In this document: positions 12,586 through 22,705 of the stretch, piece after piece
Layout: each line of letters opens with the position of its first letter
Position numbering within the stretch: position 1 is the first letter of the stretch
From: Suillus spraguei
Taxonomy: Eukaryota; Basidiomycota; Agaricomycetes; Boletales; Suillaceae
Length of the DNA: 64,000 bases
Assembly (NCBI GenBank): GCA_016800925.1
Contig: JABCPU010000006.1
Coordinates: forward strand, 62,001 to 126,000
Direction: 5' to 3'
Made by a program: the position numbers and the translations under genes
Notes under the pieces: generated by a model
Told to the model about the DNA's origin: nothing
Databases searched by the model: none
What the model saw: only the letters and a program-made list of their open reading frames with translations

Positions 12586-14163
12586 ATGTCCCTAGCAGAG
12601 GTTGAACGTCCAACACCTGCTATCCAAGAGCAACGGGGCCGTGAATCCCCTGAAATCATTGACGTCGACCTCTTCGATGTGGATGAGGTAGCTCGAATCG
12701 GATCGAGACCACCTACTCAGAGAAGAAGGTTATCGGAGAGTGGTCGTTCTGTACCGGTCGAGCCAGAGGTTATAATAATAAACGACAGCGATGATGACGA
12801 TGTACAGTTCGTCAGGGCTAGGCCTGCTCCCAGACCTCAAAGTGAGTCCCACACATCTACTTCAGCATGTCTTCCTGAACGATTGTTAGGGGCGCGCATT
12901 TTTTCGCCATCGCCTCCACCACAAATTGCTGCGATACCGCCGGTTCCGCAGATACCGCGTAGGTTTATACCTATGCGAAGAAGACCGCCTCCGTTTCCCA
13001 CTGCCCCTGGGTTGGTGATTCCCAATCCCGAGCCTTTTCCTTTTGAAACAAATATCAGAGTTACACCGGCGCCCATCGAACGTCCACTGGCACCTGGTCC
13101 TGCCGCTGCACCATCTCATCACGTTCCTGTGATGGGATTTGGCGGCGCACTGCTTCACCGGGCGAGAGCAGCCTTTGAACAACCCCCCGCACGATCACAT
13201 AATCAAGAGCGCCGCCACCGTGTCTTTGGCATCCCAGCAGATGTATTTATGCAGTGGGACCCTCTGGACTTCTTTGGTCATGAGGAGGATGAACTCCATG
13301 ATGATGACGGCTTCCGTCACTATCGAGCTGCAGATTTTCATGATGAGCCTGGTGACCGGCTGATGCGAGGTGATCTCCGCCTTTTCAACGCTCATGCCCC
13401 AGGGCGGCCTTCAGAACCTGATTATAAACCGGAGTATACCCATCCTGTGAAGTCCCCATCTGGTTTTACGCATGACTTCGATTTATCATCTACGACACCT
13501 GCGCCTGTTATCGACATCGATAGCCTCGGTTCCTCCAGCTCAAGCAGCAGTCGTTCTGGCGAGACTATGCTTACTTGCCCTCAGTGTCATGACCCATTGA
13601 TGCTGGGAGCTGTGGATGTTGCCGAGGACAGGGCAAAACGAAGATTGTGGGGTTTAAGATGTGGACATCTTTTGGACGGAAAATGTGTGCAGGAATTGAT
13701 GAAGCCGATGCCTCTTGTTACCCCGCACTCGCTGGTCACTGTTGATGTAAAAGGCAAAGGCAAAGCAAAGGAGGAAGATGAACTCGAGTTACCTGGTGCC
13801 TACCTCGCCCGCTCTGTGAAAGGCAAAGGCAAGGCGACAGATCCCAATATGCTTAACATCTTCTGTGAACCCAATTTCTCCTCTATTCGCTCACGGCTTC
13901 GTCCCCGTCCCTCCCTTACATCTCACGCATCTGGACCTTTACCCGCTGGCCCTGGCCCATCTCGCGCGCGAGCTAGAGCTGCTCCTCGCCTTCCTGCGAA
14001 AGCGAAGGCCAATGGGAAGGTCCGAGCCAAGGTTTTCAATGTAGAGGCTGAATATGAATGGACTTGTCCTGTTGGCGGATGTGGGCGCGTTCATGTAAGC
14101 CAGCTCATTGACGGGCAGTGGGTCATGGACGAGAAGAGAGGAGCTATCACCGTCTTCGTATGA
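12586..14163 (+). CDS. Split RING-like zinc-binding protein, 525 aa
   Basis: A single open exon runs from ATG 12586. The frame stays open slightly upstream but the next possible codon is not ATG. The N-terminal ~300 residues are low-complexity and acidic or proline-rich, with SUMO-interaction-like hydrophobic-acidic patches (EIIDVDLFDVDE; VIIINDSDDDDVQFV). The C-terminal half has paired metal ligands: C331-x2-C334, C359-x-H361, C367, then after a ~125-residue insertion C494-x4-C499 and H503. This is the order of a RING cross-brace interrupted by a long linker that contains two KGKGKA repeats. A RING would make it an E3 ubiquitin or SUMO-targeted ligase in the nucleus, but that is inference. 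The ending GAITVFV is typical of the fungal family. I know no named orthologue. Confidence 0.82.
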   Translation: MSLAEVERPTPAIQEQRGRESPEIIDVDLFDVDEVARIGSRPPTQRRRLSESGRSVPVEPEVIIINDSDDDDVQFVRARPAPRPQSESHTSTSACLPERLLGARIFSPSPPPQIAAIPPVPQIPRRFIPMRRRPPPFPTAPGLVIPNPEPFPFETNIRVTPAPIERPLAPGPAAAPSHHVPVMGFGGALLHRARAAFEQPPARSHNQERRHRVFGIPADVFMQWDPLDFFGHEEDELHDDDGFRHYRAADFHDEPGDRLMRGDLRLFNAHAPGRPSEPDYKPEYTHPVKSPSGFTHDFDLSSTTPAPVIDIDSLGSSSSSSSRSGETMLTCPQCHDPLMLGAVDVAEDRAKRRLWGLRCGHLLDGKCVQELMKPMPLVTPHSLVTVDVKGKGKAKEEDELELPGAYLARSVKGKGKATDPNMLNIFCEPNFSSIRSRLRPRPSLTSHASGPLPAGPGPSRARARAAPRLPAKAKANGKVRAKVFNVEAEYEWTCPVGGCGRVHVSQLIDGQWVMDEKRGAITVFV

Positions 14164-14979
14164 TGCCAGATAGTTTACAATCTGTGAGTTCAAATTATGT
14201 TTTCTTTGTCTGTTGATAGGCTCACTCCATCTTGATAGCATTAACGAATTATATACCATGGCACACGCATTTTCTCACTCGTGGATCATCGGTCCAGCAT
14301 TTCAATTTGCATTCGCGCTTATCAAATTGCATGTTTATTCTCACCTGTACAGGTTGTCCTGTCCTCGGATGTTCGTCCCCGGTGCGTGTATCTCTTAAAC
14401 CATTTGTGGGATTAAGCTTTGCCACGAGCCTGAATTGCGTTTGGGTAAGCACTTCCAATTTTTAAGGGTATCCTTTCATCTACTTTTTCGGACCACTTAG
14501 TACTCATCAATGGAAGAGTAGCGACCGAGTGAGTCACATGCAGATAAATCTATCAATTTCAACACCACGTAGTACCACCATTTAGTAGACCTGCCTAATC
14601 TCGGTGGCTGTTCAATGTTTGCATTACGTCAGACATGCGTGGGCATGCCTTTTGTGCATTGAGCTTTCCGAGGCTTAGTGGAGTCCACGATGTCACTCAG
14701 AAAGGCCGTAAAGCACGCTCCAAACGCATGCTTATAGAACGATCAGCATCCACGACCCCAGTCGCATGATCGATATGTCTGTGCTCGCTTCACTGATGGG
14801 CCTTGATAAACGCAACTTCTCCGTGCCATACTCGTGCTTGTGATTCAGACTAATTGTTTAGCTTGTTCAGACGTCGGCCTCGTGGACTTAGTTTTTAAGT
14901 AGAGCTCTAGAGTTTCAGATACCCCGCTTGCTCCCGCGCATACTCGAGATCGCACTGGTGACGATATCTCAACCTTTAC
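14164..14979. other. Intergenic, nothing identified
   Basis: This 816-bp stretch follows the split-RING gene and precedes the Cys4-motif gene. It presumably holds a 3' UTR and a promoter. No coding or RNA gene is apparent. Confidence 0.45.
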
Positions 14980-16662
14980 ATGGCCCTCGATCCCCTTTGC
15001 ATGGACCCGTCAGCAACTCCGCGACGTTATCTTCGTAGAGAATGGAAACGAAATAAGCCCGTGAGTTGCGTTCATATATCGTTGAGGATCATGATCACTC
15101 ATAATAGATCTGTGTTCACCAGTACTTACATGCATCCGATTCGCTACCTTCATTGCACCTCTGCCCGAATCGGCCTCTCTTTGTCTGTGCACGATGTGGT
15201 TTTTCCAATACGCTCATCCCTATGTGTCTTTGGTGTACATGGAGTTCCGCGGTAGCAAAGAAAGAGTTTGAGGAGAAGTTGCCGAGACCGCGAAGAATAA
15301 CTGCACCATCTAAGACTACTTCTCAATTGAGAGGCACGAGCGAGCGAACAAGAGTTAAGTGCATGCCGAAGAGGGTCTCGGCTGATTCCACAATTTCAAG
15401 CGCTGGTCCTGTGACTCCTCAGGGTGACCTCATGTTCTGCATGGAAAGCCTTCAGGTACCTGGAATTACGGCAGTGTTGGACTCGTGTGACAGCGAGCTG
15501 GCGTGTTCCCGCAAGACTGATCAAGTTGCGCGGATAGCCGTGGATGATATTCCCAATGACAAAGTCGATTCCCAAGGAGATGGCGGCATACTCCACGACG
15601 TTACCACAGCAACATCGATTTTGGTAAATATTGCATGCCGTTTGATACCTCCGTAGAACCAGGGTTGTATTGCTGACCCTTTCGTTTTATTCTTTTTTTG
15701 CGCAGCCATTGTGCCCTTCGACGTCTCCCGCCAGCGCTAAGCAGGAGCTTCTGGATGGACCATACAAACACGAAACCGTGAAAAAACAGTCGATACGACA
15801 CCGTCGAAAACTACCCGCTCTTTTTCTTGCAACATCACCGTCCGCGCAAGCACGCGGCACTCTTCACGACTTGTCACGCAAATCACTCATGACACAAGAA
15901 GCAACTTCACACTCGAATACTAGTTCCGTCTTGATCGATGCACCTCATGCCGCTGGCGGCGATGTATGCCCCGATGGTGTCTCTCACACTCGCGCTCTTT
16001 CCTTACTATCCGTCGTATCACTGTCAGAATCCTCACAAGGTTCCCCGAAACTGCGGAGGAAGAAAGGCATGCCATCACTGAAGCGCATGTCATCACTCTC
16101 ATGTCGGTCGAGATCACAACAGTCTTCCCCCGTCTTTGATGATCGTGCTGAATCACCTGCGCCACATACAGCGCACGTAGCACCAATACCATCTCCTGCA
16201 CCTTCGACTGCTGTCAGCGCGGAACCTCCTATTCGAATCGGTCACCCTAGCCGGCCATATTATACTGTCATTCGGAAAAACATGTCTCGACCCGGTACCC
16301 CTGGGCTTCCCAGCTCCCTCCCTCGCACGCCCTCCCCCATTCCATCTGATTACGATGATGCACCACGTGCCACGAGATCTCTTGACTGTGGGGAGCGTAT
16401 ACCAGTGCAGTTCGGCCGAGATTCACGGCCCATGTCGATGGTTCTCCCCGGACAAGCGGTGCCTTTGAACCTGTACTCTGGGTTCTCATTAAGTGGCGAG
16501 ACGGAGATGCGGATGAACTTGGCGAGATGGCGAAAGGAAGATGGTCCTGAAGAGCCAGGGGACTACCTGTTCAAGGAGACAGGCCACCGCGGGAAAGGTA
16601 TAAAGGGCAGGGTGAGGAAGCTCGGGAAGGGCTTGCGAGATCTAGTGCTCAACAGATTATGA
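14980..16662 (+). CDS. Serine/proline-rich protein with an N-terminal Cys4 motif, 512 aa
   Basis: Three exons in phase 0: 14980-15060, 15123-15623, 15706-16662. Exon 1 starts at the first in-frame ATG and ends at a GTGAGT donor. Residues 49-65 form C-x2-C-x9-C-x2-C (CARCGFSNTLIPMCLWC), a compact zinc-ribbon or knuckle, followed by a basic Pro-Arg-rich stretch (LPRPRRITAPSK). The middle is Ser/Pro/Thr-rich and probably disordered. The last ~150 residues are conserved in type (YYTVIRKNMSRPGTP; LYSGFSLSGETEMRMNLARW) and end in a very basic helix (GKGIKGRVRKLGKGLRDLVL) that could bind membrane or nucleic acid. I recognise it only as an unnamed basidiomycete family. Function unknown. Confidence 0.82.
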
Positions 16663-17558
16663 TGTATGTACGAATAGTTGTAAGAACACATCATGTCACG
16701 ATATATGTATACATCCTGCATACCCATTACTTGGCTTGCCTTACTTGCGTCCGGCTTGGAGAAGTTAGAAGAGACCAACACAAGCTACTAGCGGCCAGCG
16801 CATGAACACGTGGTTGTTTTTTTTTATCCATGTGATCTGGGGGAGCGCTCCGAGCGACACGTCGTCACGAATAAACTGAAACCATGTGACATTGATGAAG
16901 ACCATTATTCCTGTTATTCATAAAAGATGCTTGATTCCAAATGTAAATGCGAAAGTGTGCTTCCCAGGTGTTTTGCACCAGGTTTCCGTAAAGCTTCCAA
17001 GTTCGTCAGACTCCGTCTTACCGCCATTTCCAAGTGCTTCGAGTTGCAACTCCAACGCACACGGTCAATTGTGCCACTGCGGTAATTTGCATAGCCTGCC
17101 GTTAATTCTCATATACTGCTCTCAGCCAATCTTATCTTCTGTGCAACAGCTTGCAACTTTCCGGCATCAACTTATTACGATTTGTGCCCACCATCATGAT
17201 TGAACCGAAGATCTTTCATCAACATGACGAATACCTTGATACATCGGAACCGTCCAAGACCCGTCTGTTACATCCACCAGCGCTGCGAATCAATGCCATT
17301 ACAATAACGGACACGAGTCATATTTTACGTGTAGGTAATGATCAACTACATAAAAACTCCTTGATTCACTTTACTTTCACTGCCAGAAGCGTACCAACAC
17401 CGCTGTTGCACCGAAGGACTTCACTTCTCCGGATATATCAGCTAACGTATACTGGTACGTGTTCTTCACGTTGCGCACAAACCACATCTGAACAGTACAT
17501 TGCTACGACGCTTAGCACACCTAATTCTAGCCGCGCATGCGGCAGACCCAGTCCCGCA
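16663..17558. other. Intergenic plus probable 5' leader of the next gene
   Basis: There is no separate gene. The frame of the downstream protein is open here from 17151. However, two intron-like segments (from about 17331 GTAGGT to 17386 AG, and from about 17455 GTACGT to 17518 AG) suggest that this is a spliced 5' leader rather than coding sequence. A coding alternative would start at ATG 17196. Confidence 0.45.
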
Positions 17559-19046
17559 ATGAAGCCTAGCCGGTTCAATAGGGCCACTTCTTTATGTGGA
17601 TCCCCTACAGACTCTTTACGTCGCCAACGGCGTTACTCCATAGCAGAGCAGGCCTTGGAGCATGCACTCAAGAGTTGCACAAGCGAACGGTCGCCTCAAG
17701 AGCTTCAGATTCTTACTTTGGAGAAGGCGACGGCTGCGCTGGGTACACGTGCGAATGAATCTAGGGACCGTGCTGCCAAGTTAAGGGTTTGTCTCGCGGA
17801 TAGAGCGGTCGATCCCAAGAGCTACGCTGCCCTGCAAGCAGATCGCTGGATGGAAGAACGACGGCAGTTTGAAGCCGACCGTGAGGTTCGCCAATTGAGT
17901 CAGCACCTGGCTTCACTCAAGTTGAAAAGGGGTGCGCTGGAGCAAGGAAGGTTTGATGAGAATCTTCCAGTTACACCCCTCGACAACGAGGCGAGGCGCC
18001 GGTCTAATCTAGTGAGATTTTTCGAACGATCCCCCACGAGGACATCATTCCACATCCACCATAAGTGCAGGCCTCTTTTCGTCGACTGCACCTTCTCACG
18101 CCGGATAACCATGAGCGACATTTCACCCCTTCGACTCCGTTCGTCGACCAGTGTCACTCGGAGGTTCACAGCACAGAATACTCGTCCAAAATCAATTAGT
18201 GATGAAGCATCTGTTCTTCCCAGGCACTCCAGCAAATCACGGGTTGCAAGCGGGCCGTCTAGACCCTCCTCACTAGTTAGAAATATGGGTCCTTCCAATG
18301 CAGAAAGAAAATCATCTTTGTCACAGACATCGACCCCTTCATCTCGCTTGCTCCCATTTAATGAACTCACAGATGACGTGATGACTTCTACGCGGCCATC
18401 GACTCCTCCATTATCCATTGCATCGACGTCTTCAAATGGGGCATCACATGTATCACGTGTGCCATCAGAGACGCCACCACAAGCGCCTTCGGGAGGCGTA
18501 GCGACAATTTACGCGAGTTCATCGCCACGCTCGCATATGGAGATCCTTGCAGAATTAGACGAGGACTCGGTTCGCGTGCCTGAGTACGCTGTAAACCTAT
18601 TAGAGGGGTTCGATCTCATTCACCACGATATTTCTCTTCCAGAGAGAAAGATCTCCTTAAAGCCGAGGGAGGAGGAGCCCGCAGCAGGAGTACCTCGTCC
18701 ATCAGAAGAATCGGACACAGGGCCTTATACCTCATTTGCTCTCCCTCCGTTCCAACCGGATCCGTTGTGGTCCCACACATCACTCAATACGCCTTCCACA
18801 CCCCGGTCACATGTACCAACATTGCACCCTCTTTCTTCTGGATCCTCAACACCCTCGGCCTTGAGCACGCCGACGGCAACGCGGCCCCCCGCGTTGCCCA
18901 CACGGCCACACTCACTCCTGTTTCTCATGCGGAAGCGCAAGGACTTGCAGTACAGCCCGGCATCATCAACATCATCAATGGGCAACCCAGACAGGGACAG
19001 TGTGCGGGGTTCGAAGCGGCGATTTTCGTTGTTCACGAGGAAGTAG
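17559..19046 (+). CDS. Coiled-coil, serine/proline-rich hypothetical protein, 495 aa
   Basis: From ATG 17559 (MKPSRFNRATSLCG) the frame is open to TAG at 19044-19046. Residues about 30-130 form a charged helical segment likely to be a coiled coil (ALEHALKSCTSERSPQELQ, ERRQFEADREVRQLSQHLAS). The rest is Ser/Thr/Pro-rich with many SP/TP sites and ends in a basic SKRRFSLFTRK tail. An in-frame ATG at 17196 would add 121 residues, but that segment contains two good intron candidates, so I prefer 17559. No domain of known function is seen. The composition suggests a scaffold or signalling-regulated protein, which is only inference. Confidence 0.72.
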   Translation: MKPSRFNRATSLCGSPTDSLRRQRRYSIAEQALEHALKSCTSERSPQELQILTLEKATAALGTRANESRDRAAKLRVCLADRAVDPKSYAALQADRWMEERRQFEADREVRQLSQHLASLKLKRGALEQGRFDENLPVTPLDNEARRRSNLVRFFERSPTRTSFHIHHKCRPLFVDCTFSRRITMSDISPLRLRSSTSVTRRFTAQNTRPKSISDEASVLPRHSSKSRVASGPSRPSSLVRNMGPSNAERKSSLSQTSTPSSRLLPFNELTDDVMTSTRPSTPPLSIASTSSNGASHVSRVPSETPPQAPSGGVATIYASSSPRSHMEILAELDEDSVRVPEYAVNLLEGFDLIHHDISLPERKISLKPREEEPAAGVPRPSEESDTGPYTSFALPPFQPDPLWSHTSLNTPSTPRSHVPTLHPLSSGSSTPSALSTPTATRPPALPTRPHSLLFLMRKRKDLQYSPASSTSSMGNPDRDSVRGSKRRFSLFTRK

Positions 19047-19146
19047 ACAGCGTTTGGACTAGATCTGTATGTATTTACGGAAAACTGCGCATTCTTTTTT
19101 TCGAGTGGACAATATTTGGTGCTCGGGAAGCAGGGCGGCTACGGAT

Positions 19147-19232
19147 GGACCCGTGGCACAGTGGTAGCGCGTGAGATTCCAGAGCTTTGGCTTGTATCCT
19201 CAAGGTCATCCGTTCAATCCGGGTCGGGTTCA
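19147..19232 (+). tRNA. tRNA-Trp(CCA) with a 14-nt intron
   Basis: A cloverleaf can be folded by eye. The acceptor stem is GGACCCG with CGGGTTC (one G-U) and discriminator A. The D arm is GCAC-AGTGGTA-GCGC, the T arm ATCCG-TTCAATC-CGGGT and the variable loop AGGTC. The anticodon CCA is at 19179-19181. An intron of about 14 nt (19183-19196) contains TGG, able to pair with the anticodon as in canonical tRNA introns. Internal A-box (TGGCACAGTGG) and B-box (GTTCAATCC) promoters are present. Two A-C mismatches (12-23 in the D stem, 31-39 in the anticodon stem) are unusual and leave a small chance that this is a decayed copy. Confidence 0.78.
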
Positions 19233-19234
19233 CA

Positions 19235-19240
19235 TTTTTT
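19235..19240 (+). terminator. RNA polymerase III T6 terminator
   Basis: A run of six T begins two bases after the tRNA discriminator base, as expected for Pol III termination. Confidence 0.75.
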
Positions 19241-20503
19241 ACGGCAGGGACAACGTTGTCGGAGGTGAGCGGCTTTACATGTCACATACATCTGCGACAT
19301 AGATAAACGCACTGTATCATAGAAGGGTTCTGTGTACAGTGTGAAGTCGCTACGTAGTGGGATGCCGCAAAGTCTGCTGTCATGACCGAGGTTCAGCCGT
19401 GTCCCAAGTCGTCCATATCGCCCCTAGTCGCTGGTTGATAGGTATTAATTTAGCGTAGGCCCGCTGTCTCACCCAACAACATCTACTTCGAAAGCCTGAT
19501 TTATTTGATCGACTCCAACGACCCCTGGCCTCAGCGCTGAGTGAGCGGTCAAAGAAACCTTGCGAATTAAATAATATGTTCTGCCGCCTGGTTAAGGGGT
19601 GTGGTTCCTGTTATTATCAGCCACGTAGATGGATACCCGAGGATGCCATGCATTGTAGAATGCCTCTCTATACATACACAAGAGAAGCGGTTGCATGCGA
19701 CCCAGTTATTTGGCTGTATGTTGTTTCATCGCCAACGCTGTGTGATAGTCGGGTGTCGTTCCCAATTAGCTGCTACCGTCGCAGTCTCGTCGAAACTCCG
19801 GTGCTGAATGAGTTGTGAAAGCAATCAATGGCCGAATAATATCGGGAGAAATAGAGCAAATTAAATTTGATGTACCCGCCTGCCAAGGTTTGTTTCATCA
19901 AAACATCCCCTAACTGTTTTTCATAAACTTTGATTAACCACAGGAGTGAGCCTGCAATGGAAGCTCCCGTTCGTACACTCTTGTTCGAGATACCGTTCGC
20001 CTAATTATAGGTTGCTATCTGGTTACGAACTGTGAAGGGTTTGTTGATATATTTTCTGGTAGTAAGTTGAACCACGAGGTTGCTTATCGCCGGCGTGTCT
20101 AAGGTAGACCGGACGGGTACCTAAGTATGATATTTGACTCACTGGCAGATTACCAGAATTGCCCAACGTCAGTTGACACCTGTGACCAATCTGCAGGTTC
20201 TCGCGTTTCTCGGTTCCATTTGAACACTTTGGAATGCATTCGGTATCGGAATTTAGATATAGCGGGTATTCACCTCGAGCACATGTTTGGTCTGTTGGTT
20301 ATTTGGTTGAGATGAAATCTGCGTTCTAGGGCGCATCCTAAATTGAGGGGCTGGTCTGTGATCAGATACTATCGCAAATAGTATTGGTTATTCCCGAAGC
20401 TGACATGCGCAATTAAGGAGGGCTCAAAAGCATGGCTCGAATCTCATATGGTGTACCTTGCATATTCATTACTCAAGGTTGTATCGCAGATGGATGATGA
20501 AGC
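19241..20503. other. Intergenic, nothing identified
   Basis: About 1.26 kb between the tRNA and the 3' end of transporter copy 1. The last ~200 bases (from about 20310) resemble the 3' flanks of the other array copies (for example 36490-36700 and 43680-43898), so the duplicated unit extends past the stop codon. Confidence 0.45.
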
Positions 20504-22705
20504 TCACCTGAAAAGCGGGCTGGCATCACCCATATTCTGGAATTCGTATCCTTTGTCGTCGGTGATGTCATCCGCCAGACACTGTGCTTCTTTCTTTTTG
20601 TTCAGCCGATTATAGTTCCACATAGCGACGAGGCTCATTATGATTCTGTTACAGATCGTGTTAGTATGTTGCAATTCGGAAGACCACCAAGACATACGAA
20701 AGAGAAAGGAATCCCATGATAGTGCCATGGCCGATATGGAAGCGTGGTGGATCAATATAAATGAAGGAGGAGCAAACACTAAGACAGGCATGAGCACGCA
20801 AACAATTTGTATTTATGATAACACGACGTACCCTCCAAGGTTACTAATACCGATAACCGTGCGAGTACAACTCCACGCTTTAAGTCACCTCCTGCATTCG
20901 AGCCTCCCCAAGCAAGAACGATTGGAAGGTCGGATAAATTCCCGCAGCGGCAAGACAGGCTCCAGCGTACGACGGGCCAGCCCGTACGCTGCAATACAGC
21001 ATGATGTATCCCACAAGAGACACAAGCGCACCGCCAATGATGTATGGGCCACGAAGATTGTGCTTGTCAGAATAAATGCCAACTACGATTGTTGAAATAA
21101 AACCAGCAATAAATGGCGGGACGGAGAGTAGCTGGGCATTCGCAGCAGTGTAACCAAGCTCGTTAATGATGGTCGGCGAAAAGAGGGCAATGGCATAAGC
21201 AGGGACGATCGACCTGATGATGACTCAGATCATGCACGCGAGATGACAAAATGACTGAGCACCCTAAATTGATGAGAACTTGAACGTAGGTCTTGTAATC
21301 TTTCATGGCTTGCCAGATGAAGCAGGCATCGAAGTGAGAGGAAAGGTGAATTGCATCCTGTTTGACCATATCCATGATATATAGTCTCTCTGGTTCAGTC
21401 AAAAACTTGGCCGTTTCAGGATACTGAATAGTTATCTAAATCAGCAGGTGAAAGGACCCAGCATAACCGTGAACCCACATCATGCATGTAGAAAAACGAG
21501 AAAATTGCGACGAGAACAGTAGCTGATTGAAGTCCAAGATAAGCATTTGAATCGCCTCAGATTTGGTACGACTTACCGATGCCTTCCAAGCAGAACTGGC
21601 AAAAAACAAAAATTAGTAAAAGCCTCAGTTTTCAAAACATGCAAACATACGATCCATTGCCAACCATGCAATCCTCCGACTCTGACTGGTGCATCAGTGA
21701 TGGCTGACAAGGTAATGAACCTGCTTACCCTTCCATCCGCTCAATACCATACCTGTATGGAAAATGAAGGTTAATAACAAGTTGATGGGAAAACAAAGCA
21801 ATTTACGCAAGGAGCCCACCGAAGGCGCCTACAATCAAAGTGAAATTTAAACAAATAGATTACAAAGCGCATGAAAATATTACACACCTGCGAGCGATAC
21901 TGCAGAGAAGAATATAGCAATGCGTTTGGATCGCTCAGAACGCGGATACCAAAGGCAGATGTAGTAATTTATTCCGGGTAGTAATCCTCCCTCGGTCAAA
22001 CCGAGGACCGCTCGAGCTCTACCGTCAAGCTGTTTTAGTGTCTATCTCCACTACCCAAATACACTTCACGTACACAACAAGAGAATGGTAAGACCTGACG
22101 AGACACATAAGGGTCATCACAACACCCCACGCAACCATGATAGACGGTACTGCATAAATATTAGTTAGCAGCAAAAACACAAGCAGATGTAAGTGTACTC
22201 CAGCGAGATGGCCTGGATAGCTTGAGTGCGATGTTCCTATACAGATACTTAGTACAAACTCACTACTCTTGATATCATACATACGAGGGGACCTCGACAA
22301 AGCTGTACGGGATCTAGAATACCTCAGCACTTGACGGAACCATGGGTGATACAGGACGCACAAAAAAGACGGCTGCAGCGATATTGTACTTGAGGCCGGT
22401 CAAATTCAGGTCTGTAGCCATGCCACCAACCCTTGCGTTTCCTGATAATGATCTCGACCGATGATCAAGAGCATCTCTGTGGTAGATACTTACCCACATT
22501 GGCCCGGTCTCTGGATGCAACATGTAATTTGGAGCAACATCAGACGGTACAGGCATACTCACAAGAACGAGAAGAGGTAGAATACTGTCACGAAAGGTAA
22601 CAGGTGACAATCGATCTTGCGCAGGAGGCGCGCTCGCTCTCTCGGATTCGAGACAATCTGCTTTTCAGACTTGGACTTGATACTATTGTTGCTTAACAAC
22701 TCCAT
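20504..22705 (-). pseudogene. Array copy 1: ACS-family MFS transporter, frameshifted in exon 14
   Basis: The start is MELLSNNSIKSKSEKQIV at 22705, and the exon layout matches intact copy 2. Exon 12-13 (YPETAKFLTEPERLYIMDMV) and most of exon 14 are in frame. Two single-base losses relative to the other copies then occur. One is at about 20935 (GGAAGGTCGG where the others have GGAATGGTCGG); it puts translation on a stop within about 20 codons at the conserved GGDLK region. The other is at about 20858. The last two transmembrane segments and the tail are therefore lost. The final exon is otherwise well preserved (EAQCLADDITDDKGYEFQ), so loss is recent or selection persists. A sequencing error could explain one of the two indels but hardly both. 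Confidence 0.82.

Noticed and set aside
13195..13395. Antisense frames inside the split-RING gene
   Set aside because: Shadows of the sense frame; no start context or motif.
17151..17558. Upstream extension of the coiled-coil protein (from an earlier start)
   Set aside because: Contains two good intron candidates, and the first codon of the open stretch is not ATG; treated as leader, with ATG 17196 kept as an alternative.
17900..18418. 172-codon open frame on - inside the coiled-coil gene
   Set aside because: Antisense shadow of a strongly biased Ser/Pro-rich coding sequence.
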